From IMG/VR virus record IMGVR_UViG_3300044681_000202, positions 1-30,102 of that record: DNA of 30,102 nucleotides. One strand, written 5' to 3'. Source of the stretch: a virus. Positions 6,815 through 11,599 of the stretch are shown piece after piece. The notes under the pieces were generated by a model. That model saw nothing but the letters and a program-made list of their open reading frames with translations, made no database searches and had not been told where the DNA came from. The translations under genes were made by a program, and so were the position numbers. How positions within the stretch are numbered: the stretch's first letter is position 1; each line of letters starts with the position of its first letter.

Positions 6815-7215
6815 CTCTTCGTTACGCTCCACTTCCCTAGATATTTCTCTGCCTTTTCTTTCCAAAGGTTATTCTCTAGCACTCCCAATTTGATATTACA
6901 GGGTGAGCATAGTAAACCTCGTATACATTTACCGCAGGTCTTTTCGGTAGGGCAACACGAGTGGTCGTGGTCTACGTGGAATCTTCCCCTACCCTCAGGT
7001 TGAGGTGAACTACACACAGCGCAACCACCGCCTTGCTCTTCGAGCATACGATCATAGTCTTCAAGCGTAATCTTATACTTGTATTTAAGGGTTGCGCTCT
7101 TCTGCTTCTTAGGATTAGAAGCATACTTAGCACGAGCAGCTTCCCTATCCTTCGCCCTGTATCTTTGCTTCTGCTCCTCGGTGCGAGGGTGGTCTTTGGG
7201 ATTCTTATATGGCAT
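6805..7215 (-). CDS. Recombination endonuclease VII (HNH/His-Me finger)
   Basis: A 136-residue protein with a basic, helical N-terminus (1-45) followed by the T4 endonuclease VII-like module: ITLEDYDRMLEEQGGGCAVC (49-68), VDHDH (81-85), and RGLLCSPCN (99-107). Cys65/68 and Cys103/106 would hold structural zinc; His83 and Asn107 belong to the active site. These enzymes resolve branched DNA or, in phages, nick near packaging sites. The ATG shares its A with the stop of the lysozyme gene upstream (TGATG). An extra Cys pair (CCPTEKTCGKC, 87-97) is inserted between the two halves. Confidence 0.9.
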   Translation of the reverse strand: MPYKNPKDHPRTEEQKQRYRAKDREAARAKYASNPKKQKSATLKYKYKITLEDYDRMLEEQGGGCAVCSSPQPEGRGRFHVDHDHSCCPTEKTCGKCIRGLLCSPCNIKLGVLENNLWKEKAEKYLGKWSVTKRWP

Positions 7216-7634
7216 CAGTACCAGCCTCGTTGGTCGCTATGGGCTTTGGCTCTGCAAGCATCGCCTTTGTAGCGGTGGTTAATGTACTTAATACCTCGAA
7301 GGATTTGTAATTCAGGTCGTGAACTACGCTCTCCAAGGAGTTGAGCAATTCCATAAGCTGAGCTTCCGCGCTGGTTCTTGGCAAGGTGGTCAAACCTGCT
7401 CTCACGGGTCCATAGGGAGACAAGGCATTCTGTCTGCTTTTTCGTATATCCGAGAGCGCGACTATATTCCCTTGCGATTGTCTTGTTCTCACGCTTCTCC
7501 TCCCCTGTCGCCTTCGTCCTCGCCGTTATTATCGGCTTGTGGTCTAGCTGTGGTAGTACTGGCTCGTGTATCCATAGTGCTAGCAATAGTGTTACCAGCG
7601 ATATCAAGCCACCTTTTACCCATACGCTCATCAT
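7215..7634 (-). CDS. Membrane-anchored lysozyme/transglycosylase-like lysis protein
   Basis: A 139-residue protein with one N-terminal hydrophobic segment (about 8-21, GGLISLVTLLLALW) that acts as signal anchor or signal peptide, a charged linker, then a short SLT/lysozyme-like domain from about residue 58. Key features are the catalytic-type Glu78 in LWTRESRF, SSAYGIAQLL (91-100), and the late KYINHRY and HSDQRGWY. This pattern matches the small actinobacterial transglycosylase/resuscitation-like family. It would cleave peptidoglycan from outside the membrane. Its first 146 bases overlap the upstream gene in another frame. A phage lysin role is inferred from fold and anchor. Confidence 0.8.
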   Translation of the reverse strand: MMSVWVKGGLISLVTLLLALWIHEPVLPQLDHKPIITARTKATGEEKRENKTIAREYSRALGYTKKQTECLVSLWTRESRFDHLAKNQRGSSAYGIAQLLGERSSRPELQILRGIKYINHRYKGDACRAKAHSDQRGWY

Positions 7635-7785
7635 TTGCCCTCTCCTGCTCTAGTAATTCCTTATAGTCATCAGGGTGGGCATTAGCCAACCTTGCTAGAG
7701 CGCGATCCCGCGCTCGTCTGTAGTTACGCTGACGCACCGCCATATTGTTGGCGGTGGCTATCCTTCTTGCTACGTCATCAGTCAT
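7489..7785 (-). CDS. Conserved actinophage hypothetical protein (98 aa)
   Basis: The first 60 residues form a strongly basic helix-rich region (ARRIATANNMAVRQRNYRRA, then RDRALARLANAHPDDYKELL) of a type widespread in actinophages; the remaining 38 are Thr/Ala-rich, then acidic and probably disordered. That disordered tail is encoded across the membrane anchor of the lysozyme gene in a second frame, a 146-base overlap. It starts 8 bases inside the preceding 27-residue membrane peptide. Function unknown; nucleic acid or ribosome binding is possible from its charge. Confidence 0.75.
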   Translation of the reverse strand: MTDDVARRIATANNMAVRQRNYRRARDRALARLANAHPDDYKELLEQERANDERMGKRWLDIAGNTIASTMDTRASTTTARPQADNNGEDEGDRGGEA

Positions 7786-7861
7786 TAAGTTTCTCCTCCA
7801 AACGTATAAGAGCGTAGCCTAGCAGTAGCACTAGCCCTAGCCCTATCCAGTACAGCATCAT
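7778..7861 (-). CDS. Tiny membrane peptide (27 aa), possible lysis accessory
   Basis: The frame starts ATG-ATG after an AAGGGGGAG ribosome binding site. It encodes MMLYWIGLGLVLLLGYALIR followed by LEEKLND: one transmembrane helix with a short charged cytoplasmic end. It overlaps the upstream zinc protein by 4 bases and the downstream gene by 8. Position two genes before the lysozyme makes a holin-like or regulatory role conceivable, though 27 residues is shorter than known holins. Confidence 0.55.
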   Translation of the reverse strand: MMLYWIGLGLVLLLGYALIRLEEKLND

Positions 7862-8010
7862 CTCCCCCTTGAATCTACTAGGCTTAGGTATTTATATTCG
7901 CGCTCGCACTCCGAGCAATATCCACACTCCCCACAGGCCGTTCCTGTAAAGGTGATGCACTCCGGGCAGTAAAGGCTCTCACCCTCTTTCTCACACTCTT
8001 CGCAGATCAT
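7858..8010 (-). CDS. Cys-rich zinc protein (50 aa)
   Basis: A GGGAGG ribosome binding site lies 7 bases before the ATG, which overlaps the previous stop (ATGA). The protein has eight cysteines in four CxxC pairs: CEEC, CPEC, CGEC and CSEC, so two zinc sites in a rubredoxin- or treble-clef-like micro-domain are likely. No family can be named. It is one of several Cys-rich microproteins in this leftward module. Confidence 0.75.
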   Translation of the reverse strand: MICEECEKEGESLYCPECITFTGTACGECGYCSECEREYKYLSLVDSRGR

Positions 8011-8249
8011 CTACTAGCCTCCCTTACTAGCTCGGTTACGTCTAGCGGTTGGCCTACTAGGTGAGCATCTTCCTCGTCACTATCCCACCCCGATACAAGG
8101 ATACGAGCTGCGGTTGGTGAATTAGCTATCCACTTCAGCGCCTCCTCCGGGCGTTCTCCTCCCCATTCAGCGTTGCCGTCCTCGTCCACCACCTCATATA
8201 GCAGAATTAACGGTGACTTGCGTGGGTGGAAACTGATTACGTTACTCAT
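8007..8249 (-). CDS. Conserved small phage protein (80 aa)
   Basis: The protein begins MSNVISFHPRKSPLILLYEV, then has WGGERPEEALKWIANSP (29-45) and ARILVSGWDSDEEDAHLVG (48-66). It looks like a compact alpha/beta domain with an acidic surface. ATGA overlaps join it to both neighbours. I recognise the style of a conserved actinophage hypothetical but no function. Confidence 0.7.
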   Translation of the reverse strand: MSNVISFHPRKSPLILLYEVVDEDGNAEWGGERPEEALKWIANSPTAARILVSGWDSDEEDAHLVGQPLDVTELVREASR

Positions 8250-8371
8250 TCACCTTGCTCCCATTCCCCGCAGGCTTGGCAATGCCAGTCACCTATGGCT
8301 TGATTGTAGACCAGTTCATCTATCCCACAATGTACGCAGGGGTGTTCCGTATATCCGTCAGTCATACTCAT
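8246..8371 (-). CDS. Zinc-ribbon microprotein (41 aa)
   Basis: A 41-residue protein with two cysteine pairs, CVHC (12-15) and CQAC (31-34), separated by a short beta hairpin with DWH; this is a minimal zinc ribbon. Its ATG directly follows the stop codon of the upstream gene (TAAATG) and its end overlaps the next gene by 4 bases. Function unknown. Confidence 0.7.
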   Translation of the reverse strand: MSMTDGYTEHPCVHCGIDELVYNQAIGDWHCQACGEWEQGE

Positions 8372-8539
8372 TTACTCTCCCTCACTCTCATCTAGGTTAA
8401 AGATCCGTGCCATAGCTCGGTTCGCTCTCTTCATATTCCGGAGCGCTTCCGCTATTTCCTGCTTCTCTAGCTGCTTGCGTGCTAGGTCGCTGCATAGAGC
8501 AGCTTTAGCGAATAGATATTCTTTCGTTGGCTCGCTCAT
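8372..8539 (-). CDS. Small helical protein (55 aa)
   Basis: The ATG at 8539 has an AGAGGAG ribosome binding site 8 bases upstream and overlaps the preceding stop (ATGA); a longer in-frame start at 8581 lacks these supports. The protein is almost entirely helical and charged (EYLFAKAALCSDLARKQLEK, then ALRNMKRANRAMARIFNLDE), resembling a small dimerisation or regulatory peptide. No family recognised. Confidence 0.65.
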   Translation of the reverse strand: MSEPTKEYLFAKAALCSDLARKQLEKQEIAEALRNMKRANRAMARIFNLDESEGE

Positions 8540-8763
8540 AGGTGATGCTCCTCTCCGTCTAGTACTAGCGTGACTAGGCAAGAATGTGCAAAATTAAGTG
8601 GATCTATTCCTAGCTCACCGGTGATAGATTCCCTTGCTAGCTCTTCTGCTTTATCCCTAGCCTCTTCGCTCATATTGCCTACGGTATCGTCTAGCTCTAC
8701 CGATACTTTCGTGGTGAGTACCCAGTAGTTGCCTACGAATTCCACGTTATAGTCGTACTCCAT
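8536..8763 (-). CDS. Small hypothetical protein (75 aa)
   Basis: The ATG at 8763 follows a GGGAGGGAAA ribosome binding site; a start at 8811 would run through the 22-residue Cys peptide gene. The protein starts MEYDYNVEFVGNYWVLTTKV (beta strands), has an acidic helix in the middle (SEEARDKAEELARESI), and ends with a beta strand CLVTLVLDGEEHHL. It looks like a small folded domain of unknown function. Confidence 0.65.
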   Translation of the reverse strand: MEYDYNVEFVGNYWVLTTKVSVELDDTVGNMSEEARDKAEELARESITGELGIDPLNFAHSCLVTLVLDGEEHHL

Positions 8764-8831
8764 TACTTTCCCTCCCTCTCGCATATACATAACCACTCTA
8801 CTTGCCCGCAATCATCGCAATAATCTTTCAC
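8763..8831 (-). CDS. Cys-rich micropeptide (22 aa)
   Basis: A GTG frame behind an AAGAGGGC ribosome binding site encodes a peptide with CDDC and CIC separated by a short strand, ending EREGK; four cysteines could hold a single zinc. Its stop shares a base with the ATG of the next gene (TAATG). It is very short, but the spacing, the ribosome binding site and the many similar neighbours make it credible. Confidence 0.5.
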   Translation of the reverse strand: MKDYCDDCGQVEWLCICEREGK

Positions 8832-8869
8832 TACTTGCCCTCTTTCTCTCTCCCTCACCCGCGTCTACG

Positions 8870-8904
8870 GGTAGGTCTGCCCTAACAGTTAGGTGCAGAC
8901 TACC
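8870..8904. other. Intergenic hairpin in the leftward module
   Basis: GGTA and GTCTGC (8870-8873, 8875-8880) plus CCTAA (8881-8885) pair with TTAGG (8889-8893), GCAGAC (8895-8900) and TACC (8901-8904), leaving a CAG loop and two single-base bulges. It lies in the 113-base gap after the 60-residue gene. The 3' arm GCAGACTACC recurs at 9856-9865 downstream of the clamp-like gene's promoter side. It may be a processing or termination signal; there is no T-run. Confidence 0.5.
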
Positions 8905-8944
8905 ACACTCTCCCCTATATGTGAGAGAGCGCGATAGTACGCGC

Positions 8945-9127
8945 CTAAAGATAGTTGGCTAGGCTCTCGCTCACTCTCTCATAGGTAGCGTTACCGTTGC
9001 CATAGCTCTTAACCGTAGCCCATAGGCCCGCGTTATCCTTAATCGTCTCTACGATTAAAGCCGGGGTTACTAGGTGCTCTCCCGATAGCGTAAGCACTAA
9101 ATCTTCTGCGCTCATAACTGTATCCAT
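8945..9127 (-). CDS. Small hypothetical protein (60 aa)
   Basis: The ATG at 9127 follows a GAGGAAGAGG tract. The protein begins MDTVMSAEDLVLTLSGEHLV and includes LIVETIKDNAGLWATVKSYG, so a helical fold with a mild resemblance to small regulatory domains, but no family is recognised. Both sides carry intergenic hairpins (8870-8904 and 9167-9190), so it may be an independently processed unit. Confidence 0.6.
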   Translation of the reverse strand: MDTVMSAEDLVLTLSGEHLVTPALIVETIKDNAGLWATVKSYGNGNATYERVSESLANYL

Positions 9128-9166
9128 ATCCTCTTCCTCTCTCTTATCCGGCTAGGTACCGGCCAC

Positions 9167-9190
9167 CGCTCACCGCCTAACCGGTGAGCG
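9167..9190. terminator. Hairpin after the clamp-like gene
   Basis: A perfect 9-base-pair stem, CGCTCACCG (9167-9175) with CGGTGAGCG (9182-9190), and a 6-base loop. On the leftward transcript it starts 12 bases past the stop codon of the clamp-like gene and precedes the next gene by 40 bases. It suits a partial terminator or a processing hairpin; there is no T-run. Confidence 0.5.
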
Positions 9191-9202
9191 ATAGTCTCGC
9201 AC

Positions 9203-9820
9203 CTAGTCTCTAAATTTCATAGGCATAAGCAGCGCCCGCCACGTTACTTTATGGCCGGTTATTCTCACGCGCATAGGCTTAATCTCGCCGTGAAAGTAGA
9301 CCTTGATCCCTGCACCCTTGCCCGCTATCTTCCCGTAATCGGCCATAAAGGCGGGGTTAAAGGCCATACCGTCTACCGCTACCGGCTCTTTTTCGCTATC
9401 GCTAAGTAGCTGCTCTACGGGTGGATAGTTACCGCCTAATAGTGTTACCGTTAAAGAGTCGCCTAATGAGCTAGCGGTGAGAGTGTCACCGATACGCGAT
9501 AGCTGCACGCGGTTAGCCTTATGCGCCTTGCATAGAGTAATAATTCTCTTAATATCGTCTAGCGATATTAGAGACACGTCTAAACGCCCGTCTAGCGCGT
9601 GTAGCGTGCCCTCTATTAGACGGTATCTATCCGTAGCGCGTGCGGTGAGCGCCCCGCCTTCACTCTCAAGCTGCACCGCGTTAAGGGTAGGTAGGCTCTT
9701 ATCCTTAGACGCGTGCGTGCTAACGCCCTCTAGTAGAGTGAGCAAGCTCTCGCCCTCACTCTCCACATAATTTACCGCGTTAGCGCTCTCTTTCACTGTC
9801 TCTCTTTCGATCGTGTTCAC
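9203..9820 (-). CDS. Sliding-clamp-like protein (DnaN-related), short form
   Basis: A 205-residue protein with beta-clamp features: LPTLNAVQLESEGGALTARA (43-62) leading into ATDRYRL (62-68), the conserved strand-turn of DnaN, and the C-terminal ALLMPMKFRD, like the YLLMPVRL end of bacterial clamps. A bacterial clamp has three domains and about 370 residues; this has roughly half, so it may form a trimer-like ring of two-domain subunits or be a clamp modulator. It probably tethers a polymerase or repair proteins to DNA. The GTG start follows GAGGGAGA. It lies on the opposite strand from the other replication genes. Confidence 0.75.
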   Translation of the reverse strand: MNTIERETVKESANAVNYVESEGESLLTLLEGVSTHASKDKSLPTLNAVQLESEGGALTARATDRYRLIEGTLHALDGRLDVSLISLDDIKRIITLCKAHKANRVQLSRIGDTLTASSLGDSLTVTLLGGNYPPVEQLLSDSEKEPVAVDGMAFNPAFMADYGKIAGKGAGIKVYFHGEIKPMRVRITGHKVTWRALLMPMKFRD

Positions 9821-9844
9821 ATTCTCCCTCTTTCATAGGTTAAA

Positions 9845-9887
9845 TCTGCCTAGTGGCAGACTACCGGCCACCGCGTAAGCGGTGACC
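9845..9887. other. Two tandem hairpins upstream of the clamp-like gene
   Basis: TCTGCC (9845-9850) pairs with GGCAGA (9855-9860) around TAGT; next CACCGC (9869-9874) pairs with GCGGTG (9879-9884) around GTAA, with CGG/CCG extending it past one mismatch. They occupy the 79-base gap between the 43-residue membrane protein gene and the clamp-like gene on the leftward transcript. The segment GCAGACTACC links this element to the hairpin at 8870-8904. Confidence 0.5.
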
Positions 9888-9899
9888 GATAGACCGCAG

Positions 9900-10031
9900 C
9901 TAGTACTCTTTCCCGGTGAGCTTAGCGATTAGCCACCATATAGCCTCCACCGCTACCCATAAGAGCACGCCGGCCACCGCGTAAGCTGCTATCGCTAGCA
10001 GCACGCTCACTAAATAGAGCAGCTCACTCAT
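9900..10031 (-). CDS. Small two-helix membrane protein (43 aa)
   Basis: The frame encodes MSELLYLVSVLLAIAAYAVA followed by GVLLWVAVEAIWWLIAKLTG and KEY: either one long or two short transmembrane segments with a basic C-terminus. This resembles small phage holins or superinfection-exclusion proteins. It overlaps the preceding small gene by 8 bases. A lysis role would be consistent with the membrane-anchored lysozyme further along the same transcript but is not shown. Confidence 0.65.
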   Translation of the reverse strand: MSELLYLVSVLLAIAAYAVAGVLLWVAVEAIWWLIAKLTGKEY

Positions 10032-10137
10032 TATCTTCACTCTCTTCTTTTGGCGCGGGTATATATTCAATAGAGCCACGGCCTAGAGCGTTTAGGCGCA
10101 CCGTGTAGGCGTGGCGTAGGTCTACGTTCTCGCTCAT
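10024..10137 (-). CDS. Small hypothetical protein (37 aa)
   Basis: The ATG shares its A with the preceding stop codon (TAATG) and the end overlaps the membrane protein gene by 8 bases. The peptide begins MSENVDLRHAYTVRLNALGR and ends with an acidic tail (KEESEDNE). No family or function recognised. Confidence 0.55.
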   Translation of the reverse strand: MSENVDLRHAYTVRLNALGRGSIEYIPAPKEESEDNE

Positions 10138-10499
10138 TAGAGCCACCGGTGCGAGAGCTTATAGCCGGCTCTCTCTTCGCCGTGAAAGAGCACGCTAGAA
10201 AGGTTATAGACAAGGTGAAAGCCCATATCCATTCCGCACCCGTGCACACGTATCGCGTCGCTACCGTTGCGAGAGACTAGCCTATCTCCCGTCGCTTTCG
10301 CTGCGCTGTAATTAATGTGGTAAGGCTCTCCATTCTTAATATAAACTAGAGAGATATCCCGCGACATACCGGAAGAGCTAACGTAGCGCAATACTGTATA
10401 AATAACCGGCTTATCATCTCCGGCGAAAAGGTTACGTAATCTTTCTATGCTCTCGCTGCGCTCTAATTCTGCTGCAGCTTTCTTAGTTAGTGTAGTCAT
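10137..10499 (-). CDS. Conserved actinophage protein with GCGMDMGF motif
   Basis: A 120-residue protein with several highly conserved-looking blocks: VIYTVLRYVSSSGMSRDISL (32-51), IRVHGCGMDMGFHLVYNLS (83-101) and GYKLSHRWL at the C-terminus. Proteins with this set of motifs are common in actinophages, and also occur in other phages, as hypothetical proteins. The Cys-containing GCGMDMG loop might be an active or metal site. It is linked to its neighbours by one-base overlaps. Confidence 0.8.
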   Translation of the reverse strand: MTTLTKKAAAELERSESIERLRNLFAGDDKPVIYTVLRYVSSSGMSRDISLVYIKNGEPYHINYSAAKATGDRLVSRNGSDAIRVHGCGMDMGFHLVYNLSSVLFHGEERAGYKLSHRWL

Positions 10500-10768
10500 T
10501 AGTTAGTCTCCTTAGTAGTGCCGTAATAGCAAGCGTTACAGTAGCCGTATAGTGCGTTATCTGCATTCTTATAGCAGATAACACATAGACTTTCTAGTAG
10601 TCGCTGCACCATAGCTAAAGCCTCACTATAACCTTGCTCGTATAAACGGTTAACAGTATCGTCAAAATTTTCTTTATAGTCGCTATCAAAAGTAGCGCGC
10701 TCTAGCTTTTCGTAAGCCCAATAGCTGCGCTGATATTCTGCATTTATTTTTTCAACTATCTCTTTCAC
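10499..10768 (-). CDS. Hypothetical protein with C-terminal zinc ribbon (89 aa)
   Basis: The first 55 residues are helical (EIVEKINAEYQRSYWAYEKL and onward), and the last 30 contain CVIC and CNAC, a zinc ribbon. The GTG at 10768 has only a weak ribosome binding site (AGATAGAAAA). It appears to be the first well-supported gene of the leftward module after the control region. Function unknown. Confidence 0.65.
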   Translation of the reverse strand: MKEIVEKINAEYQRSYWAYEKLERATFDSDYKENFDDTVNRLYEQGYSEALAMVQRLLESLCVICYKNADNALYGYCNACYYGTTKETN

Positions 10769-11037
10769 TTTTCTATCTCTTTTCTGTAGCCGTGTTAGGT
10801 GGTGGCCACAGGATAACGATAGCAGAATTTATAGGTGCGTCTACCCCATTTAGAGGGTAATTTTTCGATCGTGGAATTGTGACCTATCGGCTATCGGGTA
10901 GCCGGTGGCCGGTAGCTGCAGCGGTTAGCCGGTGGCCTATGGCTATCTCTTAGCAGCTGCACCGGTGGAGAGCTGCACCGGTTAGGCGATTACTTAACGG
11001 GCTAGGGCTTAGCGGATAGCGGTTACTTAATGAAGAG
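10769..11037. other. Non-coding stretch with iteron-like repeats
   Basis: No credible gene is seen here. It contains an 8-base palindrome GTGGCCAC near 10813, a possible leftward -10 (TATAAA, near 10831-10836 read on the minus strand), direct repeats between 10899 and 10982, and a further pair, GATTACTTAACGG near 10987 and GGTTACTTAATGA near 11023. It separates the leftward genes from the remaining control region. Confidence 0.6.
10899..10982. repeat. Iteron-like direct repeats, candidate origin or operator
   Basis: TAGCCGGTGGCC occurs exactly at 10899-10910 and 10926-10937. AGCTGCACCGGT occurs exactly at 10955-10966 and 10971-10982, with a one-mismatch copy (AGCTGCAGCGGT) at 10914-10925. 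The core CGGTGGCC also recurs as its complement in gaps at 9161-9168 and 9866-9873 and inside the membrane gene at 9972-9979. Clustered short direct repeats near a divergent junction suit protein binding, for an origin or a regulator. Confidence 0.6.
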
Positions 11038-11280
11038 TTAGGAAGAGATAGGGGTGCCGTGGGGATAGTCCGCCCCTGCATACTTTTCAACAAGGTAGAC
11101 ATAACCGCCCCAACTGTCTAACCACCCCCGCCCCCTTGCCGTCTCACCAACTGAGACTGACCCCAGATGTTTAATTTTCGGGCGGGCGGTCCCTGTACTC
11201 CCCAACAAAAAATATTTGCTAAAGTGAAAGCCGTGATCTAGCCTCTGACCTGCGCTTTTAGTAACAGTGATGAACGTCAC
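11038..11280 (-). CDS. Doubtful hypothetical protein (80 aa)
   Basis: An open frame with a GTG start and no ribosome binding site in the right place; a GGAGG tract lies about 20 bases further upstream. The translation has a protein-like second half (GWLDSWGGYVYLVEKYAGAD) but no recognisable family. It would be the first gene of the leftward module, behind a possible -10 in the TATATA stretch near 11318-11324. If it is not a gene, the whole of 10769-11599 is control sequence. Confidence 0.4.
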   Translation of the reverse strand: MTFITVTKSAGQRLDHGFHFSKYFLLGSTGTARPKIKHLGSVSVGETARGRGWLDSWGGYVYLVEKYAGADYPHGTPISS

Positions 11281-11316
11281 ATTCTAAAACCGCTAAATGG
11301 ACCTCCGTTAGCGCCT

Positions 11317-11324
11317 TATATATA
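11317..11324 (+). promoter_or_regulatory. Possible -10 box for the structured leader
   Basis: TATATATA sits 2 to 9 bases before the first stem of the cloverleaf-like RNA, which would place initiation at about 11328-11331, within the first stem. No good -35 box is seen at 16-18 bases upstream, so it may need a phage factor, or serve the minus strand instead. Confidence 0.35.
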
Positions 11325-11325
11325 G

Positions 11326-11399
11326 TAGGGGAGCAAAGCGGGGAAGATTGGCTTTGCGACCCGTTACGCTACGGGTGGAACCCTTCGCGTAGGCCCCTA
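11326..11399 (+). ncRNA. Candidate structured RNA, cloverleaf-like
   Basis: Closing stem TAGGGG (11326-11331) with CCCCTA (11394-11399) encloses three hairpins: GCAAAGC/GCTTTGC (11333-11339 with 11351-11357, 7 pairs), ACCCGT/ACGGGT (11359-11364 with 11371-11376, 6 pairs) and a weak CCT/AGG (11382-11384 with 11391-11393). Linkers are 1, 1, 5 and 0 bases. The size and topology resemble a tRNA, but anticodon-loop length, T-loop consensus and CCA end are missing. An alternative hairpin, GGCC-CCTA-GGCC (11392-11403) flanked by CTTC/GAAG, would break the closing stem, so two exclusive folds are possible. Strand and function are inferred. Confidence 0.5.
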
Positions 11400-11560
11400 G
11401 GCCGAAGCGAGACTTACCCCTCACTGCGCTGTGGCTTGTTCGGGAGCTTGCTCCCGCTGCGGTGCTTAAATATGGGATAGGTCTATCCAGTATTGAATCT
11501 CATATTTTAAGATTTTGTAAGGTACCAGTATTAGGACACTTCCCAACCTAGTATAAAAAT

Positions 11561-11583
11561 AAAAAGGCCTCACGGCGCTTTTT
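11561..11583 (+). terminator. Intrinsic terminator or attenuator before the late operon
   Basis: AAAAAG plus GCC (11561-11569) pair with GGC and CTTTTT (11574-11576, 11578-11583) around a TCAC loop with one bulged G. A GC core with a T-run on the plus strand is the standard intrinsic form; the A-run followed by further A-rich sequence upstream gives an even longer T-tract for leftward RNA. It ends only two bases before the GGGAAGGA ribosome binding site of the gene at 11600, so readthrough from upstream would be controlled here. Confidence 0.7.
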
Positions 11584-11599
11584 AGGGAAGGACTCCAGT

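Larger units (their letters stand above)
11281..11599. other. Divergent control region and probable late-operon leader
   Basis: No protein gene of note. In order it holds a hairpin CGCTAA/TTAGCG (11291-11296 with 11308-11313), a TATATATA box (11317-11324), a cloverleaf-like fold (11326-11399), a hairpin CGGGAG/CTCCCG (11441-11446 with 11451-11456), the inverted repeat GGATAG-GT-CTATCC (11475-11488), an AT-rich stretch with a possible -10 TATAAA (11552-11557), and an intrinsic terminator (11561-11583) directly before the ribosome binding site of the gene at 11600. Confidence 0.6.

Noticed and set aside
7205-7492. Alternative minus-strand frame of 95 residues over the lysozyme gene
   Set aside because: The overlapping frame gives a recognisable lysozyme/transglycosylase domain with catalytic-type Glu and conserved WY end, so this one is taken as a shadow despite a GTG overlapping the upstream stop.
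7319-7666. Plus-strand frames in the lysozyme region
   Set aside because: They lie opposite well-supported leftward genes, have Ser/Arg/Leu-rich translation typical of antisense frames and no ribosome binding sites.
11326-11399. A tRNA gene at the cloverleaf-like fold
   Set aside because: The anticodon-like loop has 6 bases rather than 7, the T-loop lacks the TTCRA pattern with a G-C closing pair, and no CCA or proper discriminator follows. The opposite strand is no better.
11281-11599. A GOLLD-type large phage RNA
   Set aside because: Such RNAs are far longer (about 800 bases) and have a different architecture; only about 260 bases are available here and no matching element could be recognised.
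10769-11599. An integrase attachment site
   Set aside because: No integrase, excisionase or tRNA-derived core is seen in the window, and the repeats look like binding sites rather than recombination cores.
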